Source: Fuscovulum blasticum DSM 2131
Lineage (GTDB): Bacteria; Pseudomonadota; Alphaproteobacteria; Rhodobacterales; Rhodobacteraceae
Length of the DNA: 64,000 bases
Assembly: GCF_003034965.1 (NCBI RefSeq)
Contig: NZ_PZKE01000009.1
Coordinates: forward strand, 95,935-159,934
Direction of reading: 5' to 3'
Both the position numbers and the translations under genes were made by a program. Shown here piece after piece: positions 42,511 through 53,297 of this stretch; the first letter of the stretch is position 1, and every line of letters begins with the position of its first letter. The notes beneath the pieces were generated by a model. The model had not been told where the DNA came from, searched no databases, and was given only the letters and a program-made list of their open reading frames with translations.

Positions 42511-43155
42511 TCAGCCCTGAACCCTGCCGATCAGCTCCTGCACCTTCGGCCCCAGCGCCTTGACGATTTCCGCCACGCCCTTGGCGTTGGGGTGAATCCC
42601 GTCCGCCTGCATCCAGGCTGACAGGCTGGCCGGATCGGCGGGGTCGGCCCCGGCGGCGGCCAGACCGGCGAAGAAATCTTCCATCAGCAGCGCGCCATGG
42701 GCGGCGGCCAGATCGGGATAGACCGCGTCGAATTCGGCCTTGTAGTCCGGCCCCCAGTTGCCCGGCGCCTTCATCGCCACCAGAAGCACCGGCAGGCCGC
42801 GCTGGTCGGCGGCGGTCAGGATGGCGTCAAGGTTCGCCCGCACCTCGGCCGGGGGCAGGCCGCGCAGCATGTCATTGCCGCCCAGCGTCACGATCAGCGC
42901 ATCCGTCTCGGGCGTCAGCGCCCAGTCAAGCCGGGCGCGCCCGCCCGCCGTGGTGTCGCCCGACACGCCGGCGTTGACCAGCACCGCATCGGCCCCCTGC
43001 GCGGCAAGCCAGCCCTGCAACTGCGGCACCAGCCCCTCGCCTTCGGGCAGGCCGTAGCCTGCGGTCAGGCTGTCGCCCAGGGCCACCACCGTTACGGGTT
43101 CGGCCGCGGCGGGCAGGCCGGCCAGCAGGATCAACGCAATCGTGACATTGCGCAT
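42511..43155 (-). CDS. tesA: TesA-like arylesterase / lysophospholipase (SGNH hydrolase)
   Basis: A 214-residue periplasmic SGNH hydrolase. The signal peptide ends GLPAAAEP (about residue 18). Blocks: VVALGDSLTAGYG with nucleophile Ser near 29, the Gly in VNAGVSGDTTAGG, IVTLGGNDMLRG with Asn near 92, and DGIHPN with the catalytic Asp-His near 190. Divergent from a YbbA-YbbP type ABC pair with 52 bp between starts, an arrangement conserved across proteobacteria. An in-frame ATG at 43209 would overlap the ABC start and precede the signal peptide, so it is unlikely. Confidence 0.9.
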   Translation of the reverse strand: MRNVTIALILLAGLPAAAEPVTVVALGDSLTAGYGLPEGEGLVPQLQGWLAAQGADAVLVNAGVSGDTTAGGRARLDWALTPETDALIVTLGGNDMLRGLPPAEVRANLDAILTAADQRGLPVLLVAMKAPGNWGPDYKAEFDAVYPDLAAAHGALLMEDFFAGLAAAGADPADPASLSAWMQADGIHPNAKGVAEIVKALGPKVQELIGRVQG

Positions 43156-43207
43156 CCGCCGCAATGCGCCATATCCGAACTGAACCGACCGTTTCAGGAT
43201 AGCTTGC

Positions 43208-43899
<692 letters not shown>

Positions 43900-43903
<4 letters not shown>

Positions 43904-46413
43904 GCCTGGCCCTGACCATCGCGCGCCGCGAATTGCGCGGCGGATTGCGCGGCTTCCGCATCTTCCTGGCCTGCCTTGCACTGGGCGTGGCGGCGATTGC
44001 CGCCGTGGGCACCCTGCGCAGCGGCATCCAGTCGGGTCTGGCCGATCAGGGCGCCGTGCTGCTGGGCGGCGATGCAGAGATGCGCTTCACCTACCGCGCC
44101 GCCACACCCGAGGAACGCGCCTTTCTGGACCGCGAAGCCACCGCCAGTTCCGAAGTCTACGACTTCCGCTCGATGGTGCTGACCGAAGGCGATCAGGCGC
44201 TGACGCAGGTCAAGGCCGTGGATGCGGCCTATCCGCTGTATGGTCAGGTGCCGCTTGATCCCGCCATGCCGCTGGCCGAGGCGCTGGCGGATCGCGACGG
44301 CATCCCCGGTGCGGTGATGGACCCGGTGCTGATCGACCGGCTGTCGCTGACGCCGGGCGATACGTTCCGCCTTGGCACCGCCACCTTCCGCCTGTCGGCC
44401 GCCCTGCTGCGCGAACCCGACAGCGCGTCGGCCGGGTTTACCCTTGGGCCCCGCACCATCGTGCGGACCGAAGCGCTGGCCACATCGGGCCTGCTGGCCC
44501 CCGGATCGCTGTATGAAACGCGCTATCGGATGCGCCTGCCCGCCGATGCCGATCTGGCCGCGCTGAAGCGCAAGTCCGACCGCGCCTTTCGCGATGACGG
44601 GATGCGCTGGACCGACAGCCGCAACGCCGCCCCCGGCATCGAACGCTTTGTCACCAGCCTTGGCAGCTTTCTGGTGCTGGTCGGGCTGGCCGGGCTGGCG
44701 GTGGGGGGCGTCGGCATCTCGGCCGCCGTGCGCGCCTATCTGGACGGCAAGACCGCCACCATCGCCACGCTCAAGACGCTTGGCGCGCCGGGCGGGCTGA
44801 TCTTCCGCACCTATCTGATCCAGATCGGCGCGCTGACGGTGCTGGGCATCGCGCTTGGCCTTGTGCTGGGAGCGGGGCTGCCCCTGATGGCCGCGCCGCT
44901 GATCGAAGCCTCGCTGCCCTTCCCCGCCCGCATCACCGTTTCGCCTGCGGCCCTGGCCGAAGCGGCGTTCTACGGGCTGCTGACCGCGCTGATCTTCACC
45001 CTGATCCCGCTGGCGCGGACCGAGCGTATCCGCGCCGCCGCCCTGTATCGCGGCGGTGCCGGCACCCGGGGCTGGCCGCGTGCGCGCTGGATGGTGGCGC
45101 TGGCGGTCATGGCTGCCGGTCTGATCGGGGCGGCAAGCTGGATTTCGGGTATGCCCGAACTGACGCTGGGCGCGGCGGGGGGCGTTCTGGCCGCGCTGGC
45201 CGTGCTGGCGCTGGCGGCCTGGGGCCTGCGATGGGCCGCGCGCCGGCTGGCGCGGTCGCCCATGGCCCGCGGGCGGGTTGCCTTCCGCGCCGCACTGGCG
45301 GCCATCGGCGCGCCCCGGTCAGACGCGCTGCCGGTGATCCTGTCGCTGGGGCTTGGGCTTTCGGTGCTGGCCGCGGTCGGCCAGATCGACTGGAACCTGC
45401 GCACCGCGATTGACCGCGACCTGCCCACCCGCGCCCCGGCCTTCTTCTTCGTCGACATCCAGCCCGACCAGATTGATCCGTTCCTGGCGCTGATGCAGGC
45501 CAACCCCGCGGTGTCGAAAACCGAAAGCGCGCCCATGCTGCGCGGCGTCATCACCCGCATCAACGACCGCCCCGCCCGCGAGGTGGCCGGCGATCACTGG
45601 GTGGTGCGCGGCGATCGCGGCATCACCTATGCCGCCGCCCCCGCCGAAGGCACCAAGATCACCGCCGGCACCTTCTGGCCGGCCGATTACACCGGCACCC
45701 CGCAGGTGAGCTTTGCCGCGAAAGAGGCGGCCGAGATCGGGCTGAAGCTGGGCGATACCGTCACGGTCAACATCCTGGGCCGCGACATCACCGCCACCGT
45801 CACCTCGTTCCGCGAGGTGGATTTCTCCAGCGCCGGCATGGGCTTTGTCATGGCGCTGAACCCCGCCGCCGTGGCGGGCGCCCCCCATACCCACATTGCC
45901 ACCGTCTATGCCCCGCCCGCCGCCGAAGGCGCCATCCTGCGAGAGGTGACGCGGACCTGGCCCAATGTCACCGCCATTCGCATCCGCGAAGCCATTGACC
46001 GCGTGTCCGAGGCGCTGTCGGCCATTGCCACGGCCACCGCCTGGGCGGCGGCGGCGACGCTGGTCACCGGCTTTGTGGTGCTGATCGGGGCGGCGGCAGC
46101 GGGGGAACGGGCGCGGTCCTACGAATCCGCCATCCTGAAAACGCTTGGCGCATCCCGGCGGCAGATCCTGACCAGCTTTGCCCTGCGCTCAGCCCTGCTG
46201 GGGGCGGCGGCGGGGGCCGTAGCCGTGGTGGCGGGGGGCGTCGCCGGCTGGGCGGTGATGACCTTCGTGATGGAGGTAGATTACCAGTTCGAGCCGGTCT
46301 CGGCGCTGGCCATCGTGGCGGGCGGCATCCTGGCCACGCTGATCTCGGGTCTGGCCTTTGCCGCACGGCCTTTGGCGGTGCGCCCGGCGCAGATCCTGCG
46401 CGCGCAGGATTAG
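43900..46413 (+). CDS. ybbP: FtsX-like ABC permease (YbbP type)
   Basis: An 837-residue inner-membrane permease with two FtsX domains. One helix near 20-40, a long periplasmic part, three helices (about 240-380), more helices near 400-440, a second periplasmic part and three C-terminal helices with a YESAILKTLGASRRQIL coupling motif near residue 745. This double-unit layout is the YbbP type rather than LolC/E. The next gene on the minus strand overlaps its stop by 4 bp. Confidence 0.9.
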
Positions 46414-47156
46414 GCCAGCCGGGCCAGCGTCAGCGACACCGCCCGCAGCTCGCGGCTGCGGGGGCGCAGCCGCAACAGCCCGCGCGCCAGCCAGCCCAGC
46501 GGCGCCAGTTGCCGCGCCAGCCGCTGCACCCGGCCCATCGCCCCTTCGGGCGCGTTGGCGGCATAGGCCGCCAGCGCCGCATCGCACCAGCGCGGATCTT
46601 CGGCCCATTGGGTGAAGCAGCTTTGCACGAACATCACCACATCGGCCGCCTGCCAGAACCCGCCGCGCCGGCCCAGCGAAAACCGCTCAAGATCAATGAA
46701 CCGCGCCGCCTGCCCGTCCCAGCAGATGTCGCGCGCGGCGGGGCGGCCGTGCACCAGCCCCGCCCAATGCAGTTGCGCCAGCGCCTTGCCTGCCGCGGCA
46801 AAGGCGGCCAGACGATCCGCCTCGGGGCGCGTGGCATCGCCGGCAACCATGACCAGCGTCGGCCCCACATCGGGCATCACCAGATAATCCGGCCCTTCCA
46901 TCGCGATCGGCGCCACCGGAAGGCCGCGGTCGGCCAGCGCGTGCAGCCCGGCCCGTTCGGCGGCAAAGGCCTTTTCGGGATTGCCCTTCTGCACCCGCAG
47001 CCGCAGCGACAACTGCTCGACCTGCTTCATCCAGAACCGGCGGCCATCGGCCAGCACCAGCGACCGCACCCGCTGGCGTTCGCCGGCCTGTGCCTTGCGC
47101 ACGGCTTCAACCAGATCGGGGCGGACGGCAGGATGACTGTTCACGGGGCACCTCAT
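46410..47156 (-). CDS. Kinase-fold protein (Kdo kinase/RIO-like)
   Basis: A 248-residue protein with kinase-fold marks: a Lys in RRFWMKQVEQLS near residue 45, Glu in the AERAGLHAL helix, a catalytic-loop-like LVHGRPAARDICWDG near residue 140 and FIDLERFSLG in place of the DFG segment. The pattern resembles LPS core kinases (WaaP/KdkA) and small aminoglycoside-kinase-like proteins. The C-terminus is rich in Arg and hydrophobic residues and may lie on the membrane. A GTG at 47144, preceded by GAGGTG, is an alternative start. Substrate unknown. Confidence 0.65.
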   Translation of the reverse strand: MRCPVNSHPAVRPDLVEAVRKAQAGERQRVRSLVLADGRRFWMKQVEQLSLRLRVQKGNPEKAFAAERAGLHALADRGLPVAPIAMEGPDYLVMPDVGPTLVMVAGDATRPEADRLAAFAAAGKALAQLHWAGLVHGRPAARDICWDGQAARFIDLERFSLGRRGGFWQAADVVMFVQSCFTQWAEDPRWCDAALAAYAANAPEGAMGRVQRLARQLAPLGWLARGLLRLRPRSRELRAVSLTLARLA

Positions 47157-47206
47157 GACTGCGCCCAGTTTAACCGTGCGGTTCGGGCTTTGTAAGGCCC
47201 GCGCCC

Positions 47207-48151
47207 CTAGCGCCCGACGAGAAAGCCCTTGGGTGCGCGCGCCAGCAGGTCTTCGGCCAGCGCGGTTCCGATCCCGGCCGCCTGTGCCGCAGGGCCCCGG
47301 CGTTCGCCCGAGATCGACTCGCTGCCATCGGGGCGCAGGATTTCGCCGCGCAGCCAAAGCTGGTCGCCCTCCAGCACCGCCAGACCGGCAATCGGCGTTT
47401 CGCACGATCCGTCCAGCCGCAGCAGATAGGCCCGCTCGGCCGCCAGCCGGATGCCGGTGTCGCGGTCGTGGATCGCATCCAGCATCGCCTTGACGCGCGG
47501 ATCATCGGTCCGCCGTTCCACGCCAATGGCGCCCTGCGCCACCGCCGGCAGCATCTCTTCCGGCTCGATGGCCGACCGGGCGACATTGGCCATGCCCAGC
47601 CGCTTCAGCCCGGCCATGGCCAGGAACGTCGCATCCGCCACGCCGTCTTCCAGCTTCTTCATCCGGGTCTGCACATTGCCCCGGAACTCGACAAGCTGCA
47701 GATCGGGCCGCCGCAACGCCAGTTGCGACCGCCGCCGCAGGCTGGATGACCCCACCTTTGCCCCCTGCGGCAAATCAGCCAGGCTGCCGTAGCGGGCGCT
47801 GACGAAAGCATCGCGCGTGTCTTCGCGTTTCAGATAGCAATCCAGCGTCAGGCCGTCGGGCTGGATCGTCGGCATGTCCTTCATCGAATGGACCGCGATG
47901 TCGATGCTGCCGTCCAGCAGCGCCTCTTCGATTTCGCGGGTGAAAAGGCCCTTTCCCCCGATATCCTTAAGCGCCTTATCCAGAATCTGGTCGCCGGTGA
48001 CCTTGATCACGCAGATCTCGAACGCCTCGATGGGCAGCGAGAACGCCTCCATCAGGCAGCGGCGCGTTTCATGCGCCTGCCAGAGGGCAAGCGGCGAACC
48101 ACGGGTTCCGATCTTCAGGGGCTCTTGCGGGGTGGGCAGTTTCTCGATCAT
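47207..48151 (-). CDS. hemC: Porphobilinogen deaminase (hydroxymethylbilane synthase)
   Basis: A 314-residue enzyme joining four porphobilinogens into hydroxymethylbilane in tetrapyrrole synthesis. IGTRGSPLALWQAHE opens domain 1, the Asp-containing HSMKDMPT is near residue 82, VGSSSLRRRSQLAL near 130, and the dipyrromethane cofactor Cys is in LDGSCETPIAG near 240. Start at 48151 (MIEKLPTP); an ATG eight codons upstream is possible. It is divergent from hemE across 91 bp holding TTGACA and TTGTCA hexamers, which suggests coordinated control of heme genes. Confidence 0.95.
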   Translation of the reverse strand: MIEKLPTPQEPLKIGTRGSPLALWQAHETRRCLMEAFSLPIEAFEICVIKVTGDQILDKALKDIGGKGLFTREIEEALLDGSIDIAVHSMKDMPTIQPDGLTLDCYLKREDTRDAFVSARYGSLADLPQGAKVGSSSLRRRSQLALRRPDLQLVEFRGNVQTRMKKLEDGVADATFLAMAGLKRLGMANVARSAIEPEEMLPAVAQGAIGVERRTDDPRVKAMLDAIHDRDTGIRLAAERAYLLRLDGSCETPIAGLAVLEGDQLWLRGEILRPDGSESISGERRGPAAQAAGIGTALAEDLLARAPKGFLVGR

Positions 48152-48242
48152 GGGGGCAAGCCTTACAACTGTCATCTTTGCCTGACAACTCTTGACAAGC
48201 CACGGTCGGAGTCGGAAGGCAAGGCGACAAAGGAGCCCTGCC

Positions 48243-49274
48243 ATGACCGACAAGACCATCCTTCGTGCACTCCGCGGTGAGACCCTTCCCACGCCGCCGA
48301 TCTGGATGATGCGGCAGGCCGGCCGCTACCTGCCGGAATACCGCGCCACGCGGGCGCAGGCGGGCGACTTCCTTTCGCTGTGCTACACGCCGGACCTTGC
48401 GGCCGAGGTGACGCTGCAACCGATCCGCCGCTACGGGTTCGACGCCGCGATCCTGTTCGCCGACATCCTGCTGCTGCCGCAGGCGCTGGGGCCGAAACTG
48501 TGGTTCGAAACCGGCGAAGGCCCGCGGATGGAAACCACCACGACCATGGATCAGGTCAAGGCGCTGAAGCCGACCGACGCGATCCATGACACGCTGGCGC
48601 CGGTCTATGAAACGGTCCGCATCCTGGCCCGCGAACTGCCGCGCGAAACCACGCTGATCGGCTTTGCCGGGTCGCCCTGGACGGTGGCCACCTACATGAT
48701 CGCCGGCCGCGGGTCCAAGGACCAGGCCGCCGCGCACCGCCTGAAGGACACCGACCGCGCCACCTTCCAGGCGATCATCGACCGCGTGACCGAGGCGACG
48801 ATTGACTACCTTTCCGCCCAGGTTCAGGCCGGGGCCGAGGTCGTCAAGCTGTTCGATAGCTGGGCCGGGTCGCTGAAAGGACAGGATTTCAAGGACTTCG
48901 CCGTGAAGCCCACGAAAGAGATCATCTCGGCGCTGAAGGCCCGCCACCCCGGCCTGCCGATCATTGCCTTCCCGCGCGAGGCGGGCGAAGGCTATATCGG
49001 CTTTGCCAAGGCGACCGGCGCAGACTGCGTGGCGCTGGACAATTCCATCACCCCGGAATGGGCGGCCGAGAACGTGCAGGTCAGCGGCTGCGTGCAGGGC
49101 AACCTTGCGCCAGAGCATATGGTGACCGGCGGCGATGCGCTGGTGCGCGAAACGCTGCGGGTGGTCAACGCCTTCCGCAAGGGGCCGCATATCTTCAACC
49201 TGGGCCACGGCATCACGCCCGAGGCGGACCCGGAAAACGTCAAGCTGATGATTGATACGGTGCGGGGCGCTTGA
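48243..49274 (+). CDS. hemE: Uroporphyrinogen decarboxylase
   Basis: A 343-residue cytoplasmic enzyme converting uroporphyrinogen III to coproporphyrinogen III. Signatures: [16 protein letters not shown] near residue 20, the catalytic Asp in [28 protein letters not shown] near 140, and [14 protein letters not shown] near the C-terminus. A strong AAGGAG site sits 8 bp before the start. Divergent from hemC. Confidence 0.96.
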   Translation: MTDKTILRALRGETLPTPPIWMMRQAGRYLPEYRATRAQAGDFLSLCYTPDLAAEVTLQPIRRYGFDAAILFADILLLPQALGPKLWFETGEGPRMETTTTMDQVKALKPTDAIHDTLAPVYETVRILARELPRETTLIGFAGSPWTVATYMIAGRGSKDQAAAHRLKDTDRATFQAIIDRVTEATIDYLSAQVQAGAEVVKLFDSWAGSLKGQDFKDFAVKPTKEIISALKARHPGLPIIAFPREAGEGYIGFAKATGADCVALDNSITPEWAAENVQVSGCVQGNLAPEHMVTGGDALVRETLRVVNAFRKGPHIFNLGHGITPEADPENVKLMIDTVRGA

Positions 49275-49310
49275 CGCCCCCGCCCCCGGCTGCGTAACGA
49301 GACGCGGCAC

Positions 49311-49330
49311 GGTTTCCGCTTCCGGAAACC
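49311..49330. other. Short inverted repeat between hemE and the EamA gene
   Basis: GGTTTCC-N6-GGAAACC, a perfect 7-bp repeat 24 bp before the transporter start. It could be an operator or a weak hairpin at the end of hemE; no T-run follows. Confidence 0.35.
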
Positions 49331-49353
49331 CCTGAACGCCGGAGCGCCCCGTC

Positions 49354-50253
49354 ATGCTGCCTCTCTGGGTCTGGGCCTGTCTGGCCGGTGCCCTGGCCCA
49401 GACCGGCCGCAACGCCACGCAGGCCGGGCTGACGGCCCGGCTGGGCACCCTGGGCGCGACCAATGTCCGCTTCCTGTATGGCCTGCCCTTCGCCTGCGTC
49501 TTTCTGACGCTTGCCCTGTGGCAGACCGGCGAACCCCTGCCCGCCCTGACACCTCGCGCCATCGGTTTCACCGCGCTGGGGGCGCTGATGCAGATCGCGG
49601 GCACCGCCCTGATGTTGCAGGTGATGCGCAGTCAGGCCTTCGGGGTGACCACGGCCTGGCTCAAGGTTGAGCCGGTTCTGGTGGCCGTGGTGGGCTGGGC
49701 GGTGCTGGGCGACCCGCTGACCGCCCCGATGCTGGCCGCCATTGCGGTGGCGGTGCTGGGCGTGCTGATCCTGACGCTGAAACCCGGCCTTGGCCGCGCC
49801 ATGTTCGCCGAGGCCCGGCCCTCGGCGATGGGGCTGCTGTCAGGCTTTGCCTTCGGGCTGTCCGCCATCGGCTTCCGGGGCGGCATCATTTCCCTGCCCG
49901 AAGGCGGCTTTCTGGTGCGCGCGCTGACGATTCTGGTGCTGTCGCTGACGATCCAGAGCCTTGTGCTGGCGGCCTGGCTGGCCTTGCGCGACCGGGCCGC
50001 GCTGACCGGATCGTTCAGCGTCTGGAAGCCGTCGCTGGCCGCGGGCCTGCTGGGGGCCGGCGCCTCGGCCTGCTGGTTCATCGCCTTCTCGCTGACCTCG
50101 GCCGCCAATGTGCGCACGCTGGCGCTGGTCGAGGTGGTGTTTGCGGTGGCGGTCTCGGTGCTGGTGTTCCGGCAAAAGACCACGGGGCGGCAACTGCTGG
50201 GAATGGCGGTGCTGCTGGCCGGTGTGGCGCTGCTGGCGAGGGTCAGCGGATAG
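49354..50253 (+). CDS. EamA/DMT-family transporter
   Basis: A 299-residue inner-membrane protein with ten predicted helices in two EamA repeats: the first begins AWLKVEPVLVAVVGWAVLG-type near residue 105, the second ends TLALVEVVFAVAVSVLVF near 260. Members export amino acids or other metabolites. Substrate unknown. It starts 79 bp after hemE, with a short inverted repeat between, and is followed 2 bp later by a small exported protein gene. Confidence 0.82.
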   Translation: MLPLWVWACLAGALAQTGRNATQAGLTARLGTLGATNVRFLYGLPFACVFLTLALWQTGEPLPALTPRAIGFTALGALMQIAGTALMLQVMRSQAFGVTTAWLKVEPVLVAVVGWAVLGDPLTAPMLAAIAVAVLGVLILTLKPGLGRAMFAEARPSAMGLLSGFAFGLSAIGFRGGIISLPEGGFLVRALTILVLSLTIQSLVLAAWLALRDRAALTGSFSVWKPSLAAGLLGAGASACWFIAFSLTSAANVRTLALVEVVFAVAVSVLVFRQKTTGRQLLGMAVLLAGVALLARVSG

Positions 50254-50255
50254 GC

Positions 50256-50618
50256 ATGGGCATGGTCCCCCATCCTGTGCGGGCACGCTGTCACGGGGCG
50301 GCGAAAGCCGCCCTTGTGCCGCTGCTGCTGGGCGCCCTGCCCGCCGCCGCCGACACCTGGCCTGAACGGAAATGTGCGATCTTTGCCGAAGCCTGGGCCA
50401 GCGCCGCGCCGGACACAGGACCGGCCGCCCCCAGCCCCGGCTTCCGCGCGCCCGTCGAGGCCTTTCTGGCGCGCGCCTGCGCCGACCCGCGCGACGCCTG
50501 CCCGACAACCGCCGCCGATCTTGCCCTGGCCGACATGCTGGCGCTGATCGTGGTGCAGGAAGGCATGTCCACCACCTTCCTGCCCTTCGCCTGCCCGCAA
50601 GGCGACACCGCGCCCTGA
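50256..50618 (+). CDS. Small exported cysteine-containing protein
   Basis: A 120-residue protein, unrecognised. A basic N-terminus and hydrophobic stretch (ALVPLLLGALPAAADT, about 18-33) form a plausible signal peptide with an AxA site. The mature part has five cysteines (RKCAIF, ARACADPRDACP, FACPQ among them), consistent with periplasmic disulfides. It probably shares a transcript with the EamA gene 2 bp upstream. An internal ATG at 50262 is an equally good start. Confidence 0.55.
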   Translation: MGMVPHPVRARCHGAAKAALVPLLLGALPAAADTWPERKCAIFAEAWASAAPDTGPAAPSPGFRAPVEAFLARACADPRDACPTTAADLALADMLALIVVQEGMSTTFLPFACPQGDTAP

Positions 50619-50691
50619 GTCCGGGTCCGGCGGTCTGGCTGCGCCTTGCTTCCGGCCTTCCGCGACGAAACAGGGCAACGCTGAAACGCAA

Positions 50692-50719
50692 GACGCCCCA
50701 GCGTTTCCGCCGGGGCGTC
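50692..50719 (-). terminator. Terminator after rpmD
   Basis: An 8-bp perfect stem (GACGCCCC / GGGGCGTC) with a 12-nt loop, followed on the minus strand by TTGCGTTT. It lies 31 bp beyond the rpmD stop, so the ribosomal transcript appears to end here rather than continue into rplO. Confidence 0.65.
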
Positions 50720-50749
50720 AGACTGCCACGGGTTGCCCCGCGGAATGGG

Positions 50750-50944
50750 TCAGCCGCGTTCCTCGATGATCTTCACGAGGTGGCTGATCGAGTTCACCAT
50801 GCCGCGCACGGAAGGGGTGTCTTCCAGTTCACGGGTGCGGTTCATCTTGTTCAGGCCCAGGCCTTTCAGCGTGGCGGTCTGGACGGCCGGACGGCGGGCG
50901 GCAGAGGCCACCTGCTTGACGACGATGGTTTTCTTCGCGGTCAT
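50750..50944 (-). CDS. rpmD: 50S ribosomal protein L30
   Basis: A 64-residue L30, a small beta-alpha protein of the large subunit, with [18 protein letters not shown] typical of the family. It starts 1 bp after the rpsE stop. In most bacteria rplO and secY follow; here a terminator follows and unrelated genes begin, so the rest of the spc operon lies elsewhere. Confidence 0.95.
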   Translation of the reverse strand: MTAKKTIVVKQVASAARRPAVQTATLKGLGLNKMNRTRELEDTPSVRGMVNSISHLVKIIEERG

Positions 50945-50945
50945 C

Positions 50946-51521
50946 TCAGGCCTCCACCGTCTCGGTTTCCGGCTTGCGCAGGATCTCGGCAACCTTCTTG
51001 CCACGACGCGCCGCCACCGAACGGGGCGAGGTTTCGTGCTTCAGGCCGTCGAAGGTGGCACGGATCATGTTGTAGGGGTTGGTCGAGCCGATGCACTTGG
51101 CAACGACATCCTGAATCCCCACCATTTCGAAGACGGCGCGCATCGGGCCGCCGGCGATGATGCCGGTGCCGGGAACGGCCGAACGCATCACGACCTTGCC
51201 GGCGCCATGGCGCCCTTCCATGTCGTGGTGCAGGGTGCGGCCGTCGCGCAGGGCGACGCGAACCATGCTGCGCTTGGCCTGCTCGGTGGCCTTGCGGATG
51301 GCCTCCGGCACTTCCTTGGCCTTGCCCTTGCCGAAGCCGACGCGACCACGCTGGTCACCCACGACAACGAGAGCCGCAAAGCCGAAGCGCTTGCCACCCT
51401 TGACGGTTTTCGAGACGCGGTTGATCGCGACCAGACGGTCGGCGAATTCCGGGGTTTCTTCCGGGCGGTTGTCGCGGCGGTCGTTGCCACGGCCTTCCCG
51501 GCGGTTTTCACGTTCTGCCAT
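50946..51521 (-). CDS. rpsE: 30S ribosomal protein S5
   Basis: A 191-residue S5 with the N-terminal arginine-rich extension of alphaproteobacteria ([15 protein letters not shown]), then the family core [19 protein letters not shown] and [16 protein letters not shown]. It takes part in decoding fidelity and the mRNA entry channel. 125 bp with two hairpins separate it from rplR upstream, longer than other gaps in the cluster. Confidence 0.96.
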   Translation of the reverse strand: MAERENRREGRGNDRRDNRPEETPEFADRLVAINRVSKTVKGGKRFGFAALVVVGDQRGRVGFGKGKAKEVPEAIRKATEQAKRSMVRVALRDGRTLHHDMEGRHGAGKVVMRSAVPGTGIIAGGPMRAVFEMVGIQDVVAKCIGSTNPYNMIRATFDGLKHETSPRSVAARRGKKVAEILRKPETETVEA

Positions 51522-51576
51522 AAGGCATTCCTTGCATTGGGTGGCGCAGTCAGGCGCCGTTTGAGCCAATCCTGGT

Positions 51577-51639
51577 GCCCCCGATCTGGTCGGGGGCCCG
51601 GATCATCGGGGCGGCGCGCCGGTTGCCCGGGCGCCGCCC
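51577..51639 (-). other. Two hairpins between rplR and rpsE
   Basis: One stem is GCCCCCGA / TCGGGGGC (51577-51597) and the other GGGCGGCGC / GCGCCGCCC (51609-51639); both are perfect. Neither is followed by a T-run on the minus strand, so they look like mRNA processing or stability structures rather than terminators. Confidence 0.5.
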
Positions 51640-51646
51640 ACCGGGA

Positions 51647-52006
51647 TCAGAACTTCAGGCCGCCTTCGCGGGCAGCCTCGGCCAAAGCCTTGATCTTGCC
51701 GTGGAACAGGAAGCCGCCGCGGTCGAAGTAGCACTCTTCGACGCCCGCCTTCTTGGCCCGTTCGGCAATGGTCGCGCCGATCTTGGTCGCCGCTTCGATG
51801 TTGTTCTTGCCGACAACGCCAAGATCCTTCTCGAGCGTCGAGGCCGCCGCAACCGTCACGCCCTTCACATCGTCGATCAACTGGACCGAGATGTTCTTGG
51901 ACGAGCGATGAACCGACAGGCGCAGACGGCCATGGGCCATCGCCTTCAGTTTGTTCCGCACGCGCAGGCGGCGCTTGAGGAACAGATCTCTTTTCGTGTT
52001 CGCCAT
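51647..52006 (-). CDS. rplR: 50S ribosomal protein L18
   Basis: A 119-residue L18, which binds 5S rRNA with L5 and L25. Core motifs [18 protein letters not shown] and the C-terminal [23 protein letters not shown] are as expected. Standard spc order: after rplF, before rpsE. Confidence 0.96.
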   Translation of the reverse strand: MANTKRDLFLKRRLRVRNKLKAMAHGRLRLSVHRSSKNISVQLIDDVKGVTVAAASTLEKDLGVVGKNNIEAATKIGATIAERAKKAGVEECYFDRGGFLFHGKIKALAEAAREGGLKF

Positions 52007-52017
52007 TTTTGCGCCCC

Positions 52018-52551
52018 TTACTTCTTCTTGCCTTCCTTGCGGAAGATGTACTCATCCTTGTAGCGGATGCCCTTGCCCTTGTAGGGCTCGGGCTGACGCC
52101 ATTCGCGGATGTTCGCGGCCACCTGGCCGACCAGTTGCTGGTCGATGCCTTCCACGACGATTTCGGTGGGCTTCGGGGTCGCGATCGTCACGCCCTTCGG
52201 CACATCGAAGTTCACTTCGTGGCTGTAGCCCAGCGACAGCTTGAGCACATTGCCGGCCACCGCGGCGCGGTAACCCACGCCCTGGATTTCCATTTCCTTC
52301 TTGAAGCCGGTGGAGACACCGACCACGAGGTTGTCAACCATCGAGCGGGTCATGCCCCACTGCTGGCGCGCGCGCTTGGACAGCCCGCGCGGGGTGACCT
52401 TGATCGCATCCCCTTCGATGGTGATGGTCACATCGTCGCCCGCGGTGAAGCTGCGGGTGCCTTTCGGCCCCTTCACTTCGATGGTTTGACCGCTGACCGA
52501 GGCGGAAACGCCTTTGACCAGCGTGACGGGTTTTCTGCCGATACGGGACAT
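52018..52551 (-). CDS. rplF: 50S ribosomal protein L6
   Basis: A 177-residue L6 of two similar domains, ending with the family signature [14 protein letters not shown] near residue 155. Starts at MSRIGRKPV, 10 bp after the rpsH stop. Binds 23S rRNA near the sarcin-ricin loop. Confidence 0.96.
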   Translation of the reverse strand: MSRIGRKPVTLVKGVSASVSGQTIEVKGPKGTRSFTAGDDVTITIEGDAIKVTPRGLSKRARQQWGMTRSMVDNLVVGVSTGFKKEMEIQGVGYRAAVAGNVLKLSLGYSHEVNFDVPKGVTIATPKPTEIVVEGIDQQLVGQVAANIREWRQPEPYKGKGIRYKDEYIFRKEGKKK

Positions 52552-52561
52552 TCCACCCTCC

Positions 52562-52960
52562 TCAGAATACGGTGCAAAGCACTTCGCCGCCAACATTGGC
52601 CGCGCGTGCATTTGCATCCGACAGAACGCCCTTGGGCGTGGAGACGATCGCGACACCCAGCCCGTTACGGACCGAGGGAAGTTCGCTCACACCCATGTAC
52701 ACGCGACGGCCCGGCTTGGAGACCCGCTTCAGTTCGCGGATGACCGGCTCGCCTTCATAGTACTTCAGGCTGATGGTGAATTCGCCCTGGCCGTTCGAGG
52801 TGTCGGCCTTTTCGTAGCCACGGATGTAGCCTTCCGAGGCCAGCACGTCCAGGACACGGGCGCGCAGCGCGGAAGCGGGCGAAATCACGGTGGATTTGCC
52901 GCGCATCTGCGCGTTGCGGATGCGGGTCAGCATATCGCCGAGAGGATCGTTCATCGACAT
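52562..52960 (-). CDS. rpsH: 30S ribosomal protein S8
   Basis: A 132-residue S8, a primary 16S rRNA binder and in E. coli the translational repressor of the spc operon. Motifs: [14 protein letters not shown] and the C-terminal [15 protein letters not shown] chose the first of two close ATGs (52960) because GGGAGG sits 6 bp before it. Confidence 0.96.
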   Translation of the reverse strand: MSMNDPLGDMLTRIRNAQMRGKSTVISPASALRARVLDVLASEGYIRGYEKADTSNGQGEFTISLKYYEGEPVIRELKRVSKPGRRVYMGVSELPSVRNGLGVAIVSTPKGVLSDANARAANVGGEVLCTVF

Positions 52961-52973
52961 TCTCTGTCCTCCC

Positions 52974-53279
52974 TTACCAGCTCGACTTGACCATGCCCGG
53001 GATCTGGCCGAACGAGGCCAGTTCACGCAGCATGATACGGCTGAGCTTGAGCTTGCGATAATACGCATGCGGACGGCCCGTCAGCTGGCAGCGGTTGTGA
53101 ATCCGCGTCGCCGACGAGTTGCGGGGCATTTGAGCCAGTTTCTGGGTCGCCTTGAAGCGATCCTCGATCGGCTTGGTCTGGTCGTAGATCACCGCCTTGA
53201 GCGCGGCCCGCTTGGCAGCGTGCTGCTTCACAAGCTTGGCGCGCTTCACTTCGCGGTTCACCATGGATTTCTTTGCCAT
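52974..53279 (-). CDS. rpsN: 30S ribosomal protein S14
   Basis: A 101-residue S14 of the long, zinc-independent type: no CxxC zinc motifs are present. Family motif [18 protein letters not shown] near residue 54 and [10 protein letters not shown] near the C-terminus. Confidence 0.96.
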   Translation of the reverse strand: MAKKSMVNREVKRAKLVKQHAAKRAALKAVIYDQTKPIEDRFKATQKLAQMPRNSSATRIHNRCQLTGRPHAYYRKLKLSRIMLRELASFGQIPGMVKSSW

Positions 53280-53297
53280 ATCTCGGGTTCCTCGCGA

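Noticed and set aside
48160..48220. Precise promoters in the hemC-hemE gap
   Set aside because: TTGACA and TTGTCA hexamers are present, but no convincing -10 lies at proper spacing on either strand, so they are mentioned only under hemC.
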